64,000 nt of DNA from Variovorax sp. YR216 (GTDB lineage Bacteria > Pseudomonadota > Gammaproteobacteria > Burkholderiales > Burkholderiaceae_C), in contig NZ_FNRO01000003.1 in the NCBI RefSeq assembly GCF_900107745.1, positions 310,001 to 374,000 of the forward strand, read 5' to 3'. Under the pieces are notes generated by a model, which made no database searches, had not been told where the DNA came from, and saw only the letters and a list, made by a program, of their open reading frames with translations. Shown here one piece after another: positions 18,269 through 26,329 of the stretch; the stretch's first letter is position 1, and every line of letters begins with the position of its first letter. Both the position numbers and the translations under genes were made by a program.

Positions 18269-19155
18269 AGCTCCTGCTGCTCGGCAAGGGCGGACAGGTC
18301 GGTTGGGAGTTGCAGCGCAGCCTGGCGCCGCTGGGCGAACTGGTGGCGCTCGACTTCGACAGCACCGAGCTGCATGCCGATTTCTCCCGGCCCGAGTCGT
18401 TGGCCGACACGGTTCTCTCGGTGCGGCCGGACGTCATCGTCAATGCGTCAGCGCACACGGCGGTCGACAAGGCCGAAAGCGAAGTCGAACTGGCGCGCAC
18501 GCTGAATGCCACCGCGCCCGGCGTCGTCGCGGCGGCGGCGCAGCAGATCGGTGCGCTGATGGTTCACTACTCGACGGACTACGTCTTCGACGGCAGCGGC
18601 AGCACGCCCTGGAAGGAAGACGACCCGACCGGCCCGCTCAGCGTGTATGGACGCACCAAGCTCGAAGGCGAAAAGCTCGTGGCCGCGAACTGCGCCCGGC
18701 ACCTGATCTTCCGAACGAGCTGGGTCTACGCGGCGCGTGGCGGCAACTTTGCCAAGACCATGCTGCGCCTGGCCCGGGAGCGCGATCGCCTCACGGTCAT
18801 CGACGACCAGCATGGCGCGCCGACGGGGGCCGAGCTGCTGGCCGACGTGACTGCGCACGCCATCCGCGAAACCTTGCGCGATGCGGCCAAGGCCGGGCTC
18901 TACCACCTCGTGGCGGGCGGCGAAACGACATGGCATGGCTATGCGCGCTTCGTGCTCGAACAGGCGCGCGCCGCGGGCATCGAGCTCAAGGCTTCGCCGG
19001 AGACGGTCGACCCGGTTCCGACCAGCGCCTTCCCGACGCCCGCGACCCGGCCGCACAACTCGCGCCTGGACACGCGCAAGCTTCAGTCGACCTTCGGCCT
19101 CGTGCTGCCGCATTGGCAGACGGGCGTGACGCGCATGCTGCGCGAAACACTCTGA
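18265..19155 (+). CDS. rmlD: dTDP-4-dehydrorhamnose reductase
   Basis: A 296-residue SDR enzyme that makes dTDP-L-rhamnose in the last step. It begins [20 protein letters not shown], has [23 protein letters not shown] and the catalytic YGRTKLEGE, all characteristic of RmlD. The ATG overlaps the rmlB stop. It lies in the B-D-A-C order common in proteobacterial O-antigen loci. Confidence 0.96.
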   Translation: MKLLLLGKGGQVGWELQRSLAPLGELVALDFDSTELHADFSRPESLADTVLSVRPDVIVNASAHTAVDKAESEVELARTLNATAPGVVAAAAQQIGALMVHYSTDYVFDGSGSTPWKEDDPTGPLSVYGRTKLEGEKLVAANCARHLIFRTSWVYAARGGNFAKTMLRLARERDRLTVIDDQHGAPTGAELLADVTAHAIRETLRDAAKAGLYHLVAGGETTWHGYARFVLEQARAAGIELKASPETVDPVPTSAFPTPATRPHNSRLDTRKLQSTFGLVLPHWQTGVTRMLRETL

Positions 19156-19175
19156 CAGAGGAGCTCAAGAAGAAC

Positions 19176-20063
19176 ATGACGCAACGCAAGGGCATCATCC
19201 TCGCCGGCGGCTCCGGCACGCGGCTGCACCCGGCCACGCTGGCCATCAGCAAGCAACTGCTGCCGGTCTACGACAAGCCGATGATCTACTACCCGCTGAG
19301 CACGCTCATGCTGGGCGGAATGCGCGACATCCTCGTCATCAGCACGCCGCAGGACACGCCGCGCTTCCAGCAGCTGCTGGGCGACGGCAGCCAGTGGGGG
19401 ATCAACATTCAGTACGCCGTGCAGCCGAGCCCGGACGGCCTGGCGCAGGCCTTCATCATCGGCGACAAGTTCATCGGCAATGCGCCGAGCGCGCTGGTGC
19501 TGGGGGACAACATCTTCTATGGACACGATTTCGTCCACCTGTTGTCCGATGCGGATGCGAAGCAGGCCGGCGCGACCGTGTTCGCCTATCACGTGCAGGA
19601 CCCCGAGCGCTATGGCGTCGTGGCCTTCGATGCCAACGGCAAGGCCAACAGCATCGAGGAAAAGCCAAAGAAGCCCAAGAGCAGCTACGCGGTCACGGGC
19701 CTGTATTTCTACGACAACAAGGTCGTCGACATCGCCAAGGGCATCCGGCCCAGCGCGCGGGGTGAGCTCGAGATCACCGATGTGAACCAGGCCTACTTGG
19801 ACCGCGGGACGCTGAACGTCCAGATCATGCAGCGCGGCTACGCGTGGCTCGATACGGGGACGCACGACAGCCTCATGGAAGCCGGGCAGTTCATTGCGAC
19901 GCTGGAGCACCGGCAGGGGCTCAAGATTGCGTGCCCGGAGGAGGTGGCGTGGCGCAGGGGCTTCATCACCACCGAGCAGCTCACGGCGTTGGCCAAGCCG
20001 TTGGAAAAGAGCGGCTACGGCATGTACCTCAATCGCTTGCTGACTGACGGGATCCACTCATGA
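19176..20063 (+). CDS. rmlA: Glucose-1-phosphate thymidylyltransferase
   Basis: A 295-residue nucleotidyltransferase, first step of the dTDP-rhamnose pathway. The start follows a GAGGAG-like site. It has the pyrophosphorylase signature [20 protein letters not shown], then [24 protein letters not shown] and [14 protein letters not shown]. Length agrees with the family (about 292). It overlaps rmlC by ATGA. A frameshifted fragment similar to its central third is found at 22039-22350. Confidence 0.96.
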   Translation: MTQRKGIILAGGSGTRLHPATLAISKQLLPVYDKPMIYYPLSTLMLGGMRDILVISTPQDTPRFQQLLGDGSQWGINIQYAVQPSPDGLAQAFIIGDKFIGNAPSALVLGDNIFYGHDFVHLLSDADAKQAGATVFAYHVQDPERYGVVAFDANGKANSIEEKPKKPKSSYAVTGLYFYDNKVVDIAKGIRPSARGELEITDVNQAYLDRGTLNVQIMQRGYAWLDTGTHDSLMEAGQFIATLEHRQGLKIACPEEVAWRRGFITTEQLTALAKPLEKSGYGMYLNRLLTDGIHS

Positions 20064-20608
20064 AGGTCACTCCGACGGCGATTCCCGACGTTCTCATCCT
20101 GGAGCCCAAGGTGTTTGGTGACGCGCGCGGGTTCTTCTTCGAGAGCTTCAACCAGAAGGTTTTCGACGAGGCGGTTGGAAGACATGTGGAGTTCGTGCAG
20201 GACAACCATTCGCGGTCGGCGAGGGGAGTACTGCGGGGGCTGCACTATCAGATTCAGCAGCCTCAGGGGAAGCTGGTGCGCTGCGTACGTGGCGCGGTGT
20301 TCGATGTTGCCGTCGACATTCGGCGGTCGTCGACGACCTTCGGCCGGTGGGTCGGCGTGGAGCTAAGTGAAGACAACCATCGACAGCTTTGGATCCCGGA
20401 AGGATTTGCGCACGGGTTTCTCGTGGTGAGCGAGGTTGCGGAGTTTCTCTACAAGACCACCGCGTTTTATTCGCCCACTCATGAGCGTTGTATTCTGTGG
20501 AGCGATCCCGAGCTTGGTATCGATTGGCCTGACACGGGTATCGCGCCCCAGCTTTCTGGCAAGGACGCCGCAGGGAGCCGTTTCGACGGCGCAGAGCTTC
20601 CGAGCTAG
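20060..20608 (+). CDS. rmlC: dTDP-4-dehydrorhamnose 3,5-epimerase
   Basis: A 182-residue cupin epimerase. Marks are [14 protein letters not shown], the catalytic-histidine stretch [31 protein letters not shown] and the C-terminal [12 protein letters not shown]. Length agrees with the family. It closes the rml operon. A remnant similar to its [12 protein letters not shown] part follows the rmlA fragment near 22366-22425. Confidence 0.95.
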   Translation: MKVTPTAIPDVLILEPKVFGDARGFFFESFNQKVFDEAVGRHVEFVQDNHSRSARGVLRGLHYQIQQPQGKLVRCVRGAVFDVAVDIRRSSTTFGRWVGVELSEDNHRQLWIPEGFAHGFLVVSEVAEFLYKTTAFYSPTHERCILWSDPELGIDWPDTGIAPQLSGKDAAGSRFDGAELPS

Positions 20609-20689
20609 ATTCGCGCGTCCGCGGGGCGTTGAATCAAGGGCCTCGCGGACGAGTCACGCGCCACCATCGCGGCGCGAGAGCCTGGTCTG

Positions 20690-21961
20690 CTACCCCGCCG
20701 AGAACGTGTCGTCCGACCGGGACCGTAGGGAGACGCCCCGTCTGCATTCAAGCTGAGCATCACTCAAGCCGATCACTCGATACTGGAGGCCGAAGGTCGT
20801 GTCGCCGAGCTCGAAGTCGAGTTCAACTCTCGAGATTTCGTAGCTCAATTCATGTGCGCACAGCGTGCGAGACGCGAGTATCGCTTCCCGCCCATCCATG
20901 ACGTCGATGGCCACCAACGGCGTCGATTCGCCGCCCGCCTTGTCAGGTGCCCGCAGATCGAACCCGACGCTGTAGCTGCCCTTTGGCAGTGGCATATAGG
21001 GGCCGAACATGAGTGCCCCCGACTCGCCCTTTGAACGCAGCCATCGAGTGCCATCGACCGTTACCGGCAGGCCGACGTTTGTCTGCATCCTGCCTACTCG
21101 GTCCGGCCAGGCGGCACGGAACACCTTTTCCACGAGCGCTGTCATGCGCAGGCTGTCTGGCGTCTCCTCCGTCTTTCGAGCGACGATCCACCAGGAGAAG
21201 GAGTCATCGGGCGCGGTGATCGCATCGCGGATGCGACGAGCCATTGGCCAAGGCTTGTCAGGCGACAGTTGATCGAACGGCAGGCGGGTGCCCTGCCTGG
21301 GGTCCGCGCACAGCCACATTCCTCGGACTTGCTCGACCTTGAAACCCGCGGCAGCGATGAGTTCCGTCGCTTCAGCAGGCGTAAATTCAAGGATGTGCTC
21401 CGGATGGCTCCAGTTCTGTACGCTCGTGATCAATCGATTCGGGCTGTCAATGACAAGGATGCCGCCCGGCTTGAGCACCCGATGGCTCTCCAAGAGGAAG
21501 GCGCCGATGTCGTGGGGCCAGAGGTGCTCGATGTTCTGCCCTGAGAACAGAACGTCGCCCACGCCGGTCGCAATGGATGACATGTCTCCTGCCGTGTTAG
21601 CGATCCATTCCACGTTTTCGGGAAGATCAGTCGGCTTGGGCGAGTAGTACTCGATGCCAATGTGCTTCAACGGCGCGCACTTTTCCTGCACCCATTCGAA
21701 GTACCAAGTGCCTGCACAGCCGACGCTGATGAAACAGGGAACTCGCTGAGGCAGTCGGCCCAACTCCTGCCCACGCAAGTGATGAAGCAGATGATTGAAG
21801 TTCTTCTGTGCGACATCGATACCTGCATCGGAGAATGCCTTGCTCCGCGGCTCTGGCGCCTCGGGTCTCAGAGTGCGTCTCAGATTGTCCTGAAGCGAGA
21901 TGGGCAAGGCGCGGAAGAACGGCCTTGCGATCGATTTCGTCATCGTTCTGAAGATTGTCAT
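20690..21961 (-). CDS. SAM-dependent methyltransferase with extra C-terminal beta-rich domain
   Basis: A 423-residue protein. Start at 21961 is chosen because GGGAG lies 4 bases upstream; another ATG 24 bases further up is less well placed. Residues 75-230 form a class I methyltransferase (CFISVGCAGTWYFEWVQ, DVLFSGQNIEHLWPHDIGAF, HRVLKPGGILVIDSPNR). Residues 300-423 are a separate beta-rich domain (FGPYMPLPKGSYSVGFDLRA, VELDFELGDTTFGLQYRV) that recalls carbohydrate-binding sandwiches fused to O-antigen enzymes. It may methylate a sugar of the O-chain. It converges on rmlC. Confidence 0.72.
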   Translation of the reverse strand: MTIFRTMTKSIARPFFRALPISLQDNLRRTLRPEAPEPRSKAFSDAGIDVAQKNFNHLLHHLRGQELGRLPQRVPCFISVGCAGTWYFEWVQEKCAPLKHIGIEYYSPKPTDLPENVEWIANTAGDMSSIATGVGDVLFSGQNIEHLWPHDIGAFLLESHRVLKPGGILVIDSPNRLITSVQNWSHPEHILEFTPAEATELIAAAGFKVEQVRGMWLCADPRQGTRLPFDQLSPDKPWPMARRIRDAITAPDDSFSWWIVARKTEETPDSLRMTALVEKVFRAAWPDRVGRMQTNVGLPVTVDGTRWLRSKGESGALMFGPYMPLPKGSYSVGFDLRAPDKAGGESTPLVAIDVMDGREAILASRTLCAHELSYEISRVELDFELGDTTFGLQYRVIGLSDAQLECRRGVSLRSRSDDTFSAG

Positions 21962-22038
21962 CGGGCTCCCGCCTAAAACGACCATTCTTGACTGAATCAG
22001 TTTGGCGCACCGTCCGGACTAGCCCGAGTCCAAGACGG

Positions 22039-22425
22039 AACAACATCTTCAACGGACACGATTTCATCAACCTGTTGTCCGAGGCGGATGCGAAAGGTGT
22101 CGGGGGCGACGGTGTTCGCCTTCACGTGTGGGACCCCGAGCGCTATGGCGTCGTGGCCTTCGATGCCAAGGGCAAGGCCAGCAGCATCGAGGAAAAGCTG
22201 CAGAAGCCGAAGAGCGGCTATGCGGTCACGGGCTGCACTTCTACGACAACGAGGTCGTCGACATCGCCAAGGGCATCAGGCCCAGCCTCGACGAGAGCTC
22301 GATATCACCGATGTGAACCAGGCCTACCTGGACCGAGGGACCCGCGCCGGCGCATGAGAAGTCCACCGTTTGGAACGACCCGTCGATTGGCATCGGGTGG
22401 CCTGACATTGGAAACATCTGCATAA
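22039..22425 (+). pseudogene. Decayed rmlA-rmlC fragment
   Basis: From 22039 the DNA follows rmlA (from about 19507 on) closely, with long identical stretches around CCCCGAGCGCTATGGCGTCG and ATCACCGATGTGAACCAGG. It is broken by at least one single-base deletion near 22233 (GGGCTGCACTTC against GGCCTGTATTTC in rmlA) and other small indels. It breaks off after a CTGGACCG stretch near 22340, and then continues with an rmlC-like piece encoding WNDPSIGIGWPDIG. No start or ribosome site is present and the reading frame is interrupted, so it is a relic of a second rml operon with an internal deletion. Confidence 0.85.
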
Positions 22426-22503
22426 CCCGGCGCTGACCCGAATTCGCTTGACGTTCGAAGGTTCTGACAGCCCCGTAGCCTCGAGCGACGGGCGAAACGG
22501 CGC

Positions 22504-23217
22504 TCAAGCGCCCTTACGCAACACAAAGACAATCGACTTGCCAATCCGATGCATCAAGACCTTATCCAGCAATCTCGACATCGGGACCATCAAGCCGTCC
22601 CAGAGCTTTACCTGCTTTAGGCTTGGCGTTCCGGACCTGAGAACGAACCTATTCGCCAGGCTGGCGAGCATTCCTACACTGTCCAGATAGCCGATTTTCA
22701 CGATTTCGAAGTTCTTGGGCTTGATCGCGATGAGGGAGTTGCGGTCGTATCTTCGGAAATGGCCGATCTTCTTGTCGAACTCGGTATAGAGGTACGTGTG
22801 CGCTGGGGCGACCACCACGATGTGGCCGCCTGGAACTAAGAAGTTCGAAATGGTTTCCAACTCCTCCCTGTCGTCCTTGATGTGCTCGAGCACGTCAATA
22901 TAGAGGGCGGTGTCAAACAGGCTGCGCGGGTCTAGATCGCGCGAGATACCGCAGACGATTTCATAGTCGGCGGGAATCGCCCCCTCAAGCTGGGCGCGCC
23001 GAATTTTCTTCGCTTGCTCAGGGTCCGGCTCCAGTTCGACCCAGCGATCGAAACGCTGCGACTTCAGCGTCTGTGCCGTCGCGCCGATTCCGGCGCCGAC
23101 ATCCACCACGGACTTTCCGATGTATCTAGAGATAGCGTTGGACCAGTACGCCTTCCAGTTAGTAGCATGGGAGAAGACCTCCAGTTCCGATCCAAGATAG
23201 TCGATGTTTGTTGTCAT
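22504..23217 (-). CDS. Class I SAM-dependent methyltransferase
   Basis: A 237-residue methyltransferase. Motif I is VVDVGAGIGATAQTL (residues 38-52), followed by WVELEPDPEQ, DTALYIDVLEHIKDDREEL and the motif III-like PGGHIVVVAPAHTYLYTEFD with GHFRRYD. This pattern is common in methyltransferases of O-antigen and teichoic-type clusters that sit next to GtrA/GtrB genes. The target is not known. The next genes on the same strand (hypothetical membrane protein, GtrA-like, GT2) lie upstream, so this may be the last gene of that group. Confidence 0.82.
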   Translation of the reverse strand: MTTNIDYLGSELEVFSHATNWKAYWSNAISRYIGKSVVDVGAGIGATAQTLKSQRFDRWVELEPDPEQAKKIRRAQLEGAIPADYEIVCGISRDLDPRSLFDTALYIDVLEHIKDDREELETISNFLVPGGHIVVVAPAHTYLYTEFDKKIGHFRRYDRNSLIAIKPKNFEIVKIGYLDSVGMLASLANRFVLRSGTPSLKQVKLWDGLMVPMSRLLDKVLMHRIGKSIVFVLRKGA

Positions 23218-23504
23218 GCCCGAATTGTCTAGGAAAAGTGTCTGCGGCCCCGAGCCATTCGCGCCACGGAGGTCTCAGGAGGGCATATCGCCTGTATCGA
23301 CCAGTTGATGTCGACGGTGCGTTCGTTTGGCACACGACGCGTTCCGAGGCGGGGACAGTCCCGATGGCTCGCGGAATCAAGCAAACGGACACTGGTCCCA
23401 ATCGGCTGTCCAGCAGGTCGCTGAGTACCGTGCCGCTCAGTCTCCTTCGGGATGTGGAACTAGGTCACGGAACGGGGTGTGACCTCGGCTCTCTCGCGAT
23501 GGGT
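23218..23504. other. Gap without a recognisable gene
   Basis: The 287 bases between the methyltransferase and the membrane-protein gene hold only short frames without convincing codon use, ribosome sites or homology that I can see. It may be a further relic of rearrangement in this part of the island. Confidence 0.4.
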
Positions 23505-24101
23505 TCATTTGCAGGTGTAGTCGACGTCCGGCGCGCTGGCGCGAAACGGGTTTGTCAAGTCGTCTGTGTATTGACCCATCAGCAACCGCTTTTTGGGCAG
23601 CAAGTGGGTGCGGAAGAATCGGCTGAAGCTCGCGAGTCGCTCACCCTTTGGTGTAAGGAGCACGCACCCATTCTCAATGTGGATCGTGCCGGACTGAAGT
23701 TGCTCAGTCAGGCGCACGTCGACGAGGCGATGTTCCTCGAGGTACTCCTGAGTGAAGACCACTGCAAAGCGGCTCTCCTGTATTCCACCACCGCGCTGTT
23801 GCAGCTTTTCCAGAATGTAGAACGAAAGCGAACGATCGAGCACCGTCGGAACCGAAATCGCCAGCGCGTAGGCGGCAAGCAGCCAGATCAGCAGCATCTG
23901 TGATTTCTCGAAAGCGCCGAAGAGGGCAAAAGGCTTCCAGCGCCAGACGATAGCGCTGGTGGCAAGCGCAGCTAGAACACCATCAAAGATCGCGCTATAG
24001 AACACTACGTCGACCCGGAAGAACGTGATGTGCAACCAATAGATCAAGCAGGCGAAGACGATGAAAATCGCGGACGCGTACAGAAATTTTCTTGTTTTCA
24101 T
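23505..24101 (-). CDS. Hypothetical membrane protein, GtrA/GtrB-associated
   Basis: A 198-residue protein with about four membrane segments in the first 110 residues (FLYASAIFIVFACLIYWLHI, VVFYSAIFDGVLAALATSAI, MLLIWLLAAYALAIS) and a soluble C-terminal part (RFAVVFTQEYLEEHRLVDVR). I do not recognise a family. Its ATG overlaps the stop of the GtrA-like gene by 4 bases, so it is co-translated with it and probably acts on the same lipid-linked sugar. A modifying role on a polyprenyl-linked sugar is inference from position. Confidence 0.65.
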   Translation of the reverse strand: MKTRKFLYASAIFIVFACLIYWLHITFFRVDVVFYSAIFDGVLAALATSAIVWRWKPFALFGAFEKSQMLLIWLLAAYALAISVPTVLDRSLSFYILEKLQQRGGGIQESRFAVVFTQEYLEEHRLVDVRLTEQLQSGTIHIENGCVLLTPKGERLASFSRFFRTHLLPKKRLLMGQYTDDLTNPFRASAPDVDYTCK

Positions 24102-24508
24102 GGAGCGGAGAAGACCAGCAGTTTGTTACCCAGATAGCTCAGCACCGTTTGAATCGTCGTCGCAATCAGAAATCCCACGGTGTAATTGAAATGAAACACG
24201 TCAGTCCATGCGAACAGCATCAGACCGTGCAGGCATGCGATAGGCAGGTATACCGCAAGGAAGCGCCCGACCTGGCTTCTCCAGGGTGCGTTTCTCTGGC
24301 GGAACACAAAGTAGCGGTTGCCGAGGAAGGACGCCGTAATGCCAAACCACGCCGCAATGAAGTTCGCCACTCCCGCCGAGGGAATACCTAACAACTTGAG
24401 GTTGATCGTCAGCACGAGGTAATGCACCGCGGCAGCGGCCAGACCGTTGACGAGGAAGCGTGCAATCTCCGCAACGCGCGAAACCGAAGATCTGAATTGC
24501 AAGATCAC
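24098..24508 (-). CDS. GtrA-like membrane protein
   Basis: A 136-residue protein with four membrane helices. It starts with GTG overlapping the stop of the GT2 gene (GTGA). The pattern ARFLVNGLAAAAVHYLVL, FIAAWFGITASFLGNRYFVF and TTIQTVLSYLGNKLLVF is the GtrA fold (PF04138). GtrA proteins are thought to flip undecaprenyl-phosphate-linked sugars to the periplasm for side-branch decoration of O-antigen. It forms a GtrB-GtrA pair with the next gene. Confidence 0.85.
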   Translation of the reverse strand: MILQFRSSVSRVAEIARFLVNGLAAAAVHYLVLTINLKLLGIPSAGVANFIAAWFGITASFLGNRYFVFRQRNAPWRSQVGRFLAVYLPIACLHGLMLFAWTDVFHFNYTVGFLIATTIQTVLSYLGNKLLVFSAP

Positions 24509-25458
24509 ACCGGAACGCCGTCGCTGCGCTCGACGACGTCAATGAAATGATGGTAGGTGACATTCGTAGGCGCACCCGGTCTGCTGACGCCGGTCAACAT
24601 CAAGCTCATGAGTGCGAGCGAGCCTGTCTGCAGGAAAACCAACACCAGGATACCCAGCGACACCGAAAACCAGCCTGGTGTAGCGTGGCCCGACACCTTG
24701 AGGTAGATTGCAATCAGTCCCCCAACGAGAGCCAGCACGCCCATCAGCGCTGAAGCGATGCCCACACGTACGAGCACATCTTCGGCAAATACCATTACGC
24801 CGCGAAACCCGTGCAATGCGAGCCCGACGAAATTCATCTTGCTCTTCCCCGCATAGCGCGGCCCGCGGTCCAGTGCACAAGTAATGACTCGAAGGCGCGA
24901 ACTCAAGACGCAACTGGCGACATGAGTCCAGAGTTCCTGCATCGCGGCGAGTCGCTTGACTGCGCTCGGCTTGAGGGCCATGAAGTTGCCGAAACTGATT
25001 TGACGTCCCGTCAATAGCTTGAACAGTCTTTTGTAGACCGCGTAGAAAGCTTTGAATCGCAGGCTCTCGACGCGGGTCTTGCGCTGGGCAACCACAAGGT
25101 CCACCTCGGGTGAGTCGAGACTTCGAAGTAATTCGGAGATGGAGGCCGGAACGTCTTCACCGTCCGAATCCATCACGACTACCGGAGCGGTGGCCATGTG
25201 GTCCGTCACATAGCTCAGCCCGACCGCGATGGCTCGTTGGTGGCCGACGTTGCGACGCAGGCGAATGACGGTTCCCTCCAGTCCGGCAGCGTTCATCCGA
25301 CATACCTCGACGGGTTGGCGCACTGATCCGTCGTCCACGGCAATCACATGCACGTTTTTCCCAAAGATAGACGCCAGTTCTTGGAATAAACGCGTGGAAG
25401 CTTCGGCATCCTCGAAAACCGGAGTGACCACTACAAATGAGAAAGGGTTGGCGCTCAT
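24505..25458 (-). CDS. GtrB/DPM1-like polyprenyl-phosphate glycosyltransferase (GT2)
   Basis: A 317-residue GT2 protein with two C-terminal membrane segments. Start chosen at MSANPFSFVVVTPVFED; a TTG 36 bases further upstream is possible. Motifs are HVIAVDDGSVRQ, RLRRNVGHQRAIAVGL, the catalytic VVVMDSDGEDVP and a GKSKMNFVGL stretch typical of polyprenyl-phosphate sugar synthases. It should attach a sugar to undecaprenyl phosphate for the adjacent GtrA-like flippase. The third component, a periplasmic GT-C transferase, could be the 570-residue membrane protein at 26330. Confidence 0.82.
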   Translation of the reverse strand: MSANPFSFVVVTPVFEDAEASTRLFQELASIFGKNVHVIAVDDGSVRQPVEVCRMNAAGLEGTVIRLRRNVGHQRAIAVGLSYVTDHMATAPVVVMDSDGEDVPASISELLRSLDSPEVDLVVAQRKTRVESLRFKAFYAVYKRLFKLLTGRQISFGNFMALKPSAVKRLAAMQELWTHVASCVLSSRLRVITCALDRGPRYAGKSKMNFVGLALHGFRGVMVFAEDVLVRVGIASALMGVLALVGGLIAIYLKVSGHATPGWFSVSLGILVLVFLQTGSLALMSLMLTGVSRPGAPTNVTYHHFIDVVERSDGVPV

Positions 25459-25769
25459 TGTGGTGAGGGGTTGAGAGACATCAATCGGAACCAAGGGTCC
25501 GCAATTCAGGCGCCGGAAGCACAGGCAATGTCCTTGTAAGGTCGTCGGCAGATGGCCATCGCTGTTGGTTGGGCCTCTGCCTCTTCGCAGAATATCCCGC
25601 GAACAGCCTTTAGGTCAGCTATCGTCGACTCGCCTTGAAGGCCGTCATTGTGCCGCAAGTACGACGTCTCCTCTCGCGGGAGCCAGCGTCGCGACGGCAG
25701 CGATTCGCGACGCAATTGTTCGCCGTTGCCCGAATGCTTTCTCCAAGCTAGCCACCAGCGAGGGAGTGC
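25459..25769. other. Gap without a recognisable gene
   Basis: These 311 bases upstream of the GT2 gene show no frame that I can assign. A 69-residue frame on the minus strand (25506-25715) has no ribosome site or motif. The stretch probably holds the promoter of the leftward GT2-GtrA group and rearrangement debris, since a broken rmlB start follows directly. Confidence 0.4.
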
Positions 25770-25906
25770 ATGATCCCAATTGCCACTGGCGCTTCATGTC
25801 CCAGGTTTCGTACTCGACTGGCTCGCGCAACGAGGCGAGGCCGTGCTGAATCTCGACAGACGGAGCTGTGCCGGCAATGTGGGCCTAGTCAAGTCGCTTG
25901 GTGTGA
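25770..25906 (+). pseudogene. Decayed 5' fragment of rmlB
   Basis: ATGATCC at 25770 and the following bases parallel the rmlB start with a small deletion. After a frame change the translation FVLDWLAQRGEAVLNLD (25806 on) matches Rml[18 protein letters not shown], and SCAGNVGLVKSLG parallels [13 protein letters not shown]. Similarity ends near 25906, so only about 45 codons remain. With the rmlA/rmlC relic at 22.0-22.4 kb it points to a lost second rml operon. Confidence 0.78.
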
Positions 25907-25929
25907 GCGGAGTCTCCCGAGAGCTAAGC

Positions 25930-26075
25930 CCCCGGATCGTCGGCGTGACGGTCACGGTGTCTGTCAGTGCGAAACCCTACGGCCAGCGCGAAGTGCTGAG
26001 CTTCGGCGTCGCTAGAAGTAGGGCCTATCTGTCCCGAGTTCCTGCGCAGCCTGATCCGCCCGCGCCTGCGAAGGG
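25930..26075 (+). pseudogene. Relic of an IS256/mutator-type transposase
   Basis: The frame from 25930 reads RIVGVTVTVSVSAKPYGQRE and VLSFGV, close to the RIVSVAVxxAVGVNxxGRREVLG block of IS256-family transposases. After a frameshift near 26010-26030 the DNA reads EFLRSLIRPRLRRV, matching the FLRxLxRRGLRGV block that follows in those proteins. Only this core piece is left, with no terminal repeats seen, so it is inactive. Confidence 0.6.
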
Positions 26076-26329
26076 TGGGACGCTACCGAGACAGGCTCCT
26101 GCGACGACTCGATTGCACCTTTCGGCCTTCGTGGGGGCCTTCATATATGCTTTCGCGTTGTCAAGGCTGTGCGTTGCTGATGGCGCTTTCTCTACGTTGG
26201 CGACAAGCCCATCTACAGAATTGCAAAGAGTTACGGGGTACTACTAACAAGGACACTTGCGAGCCACCCCCCGATCCAATGAGCCCCATTTCTCCGATTC
26301 TTGGGGATCTACTGAGCACAACGAACTGA
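26076..26329. other. Gap with rearrangement debris upstream of the AT-rich gene
   Basis: This stretch carries short overlapping frames only. One of them (near 26183-26250) would read FLYVGDKPIYRIAKSYGVLL, which looks protein-like but has no start and no family that I recognise. Base composition becomes visibly AT-richer toward 26330. Confidence 0.35.
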
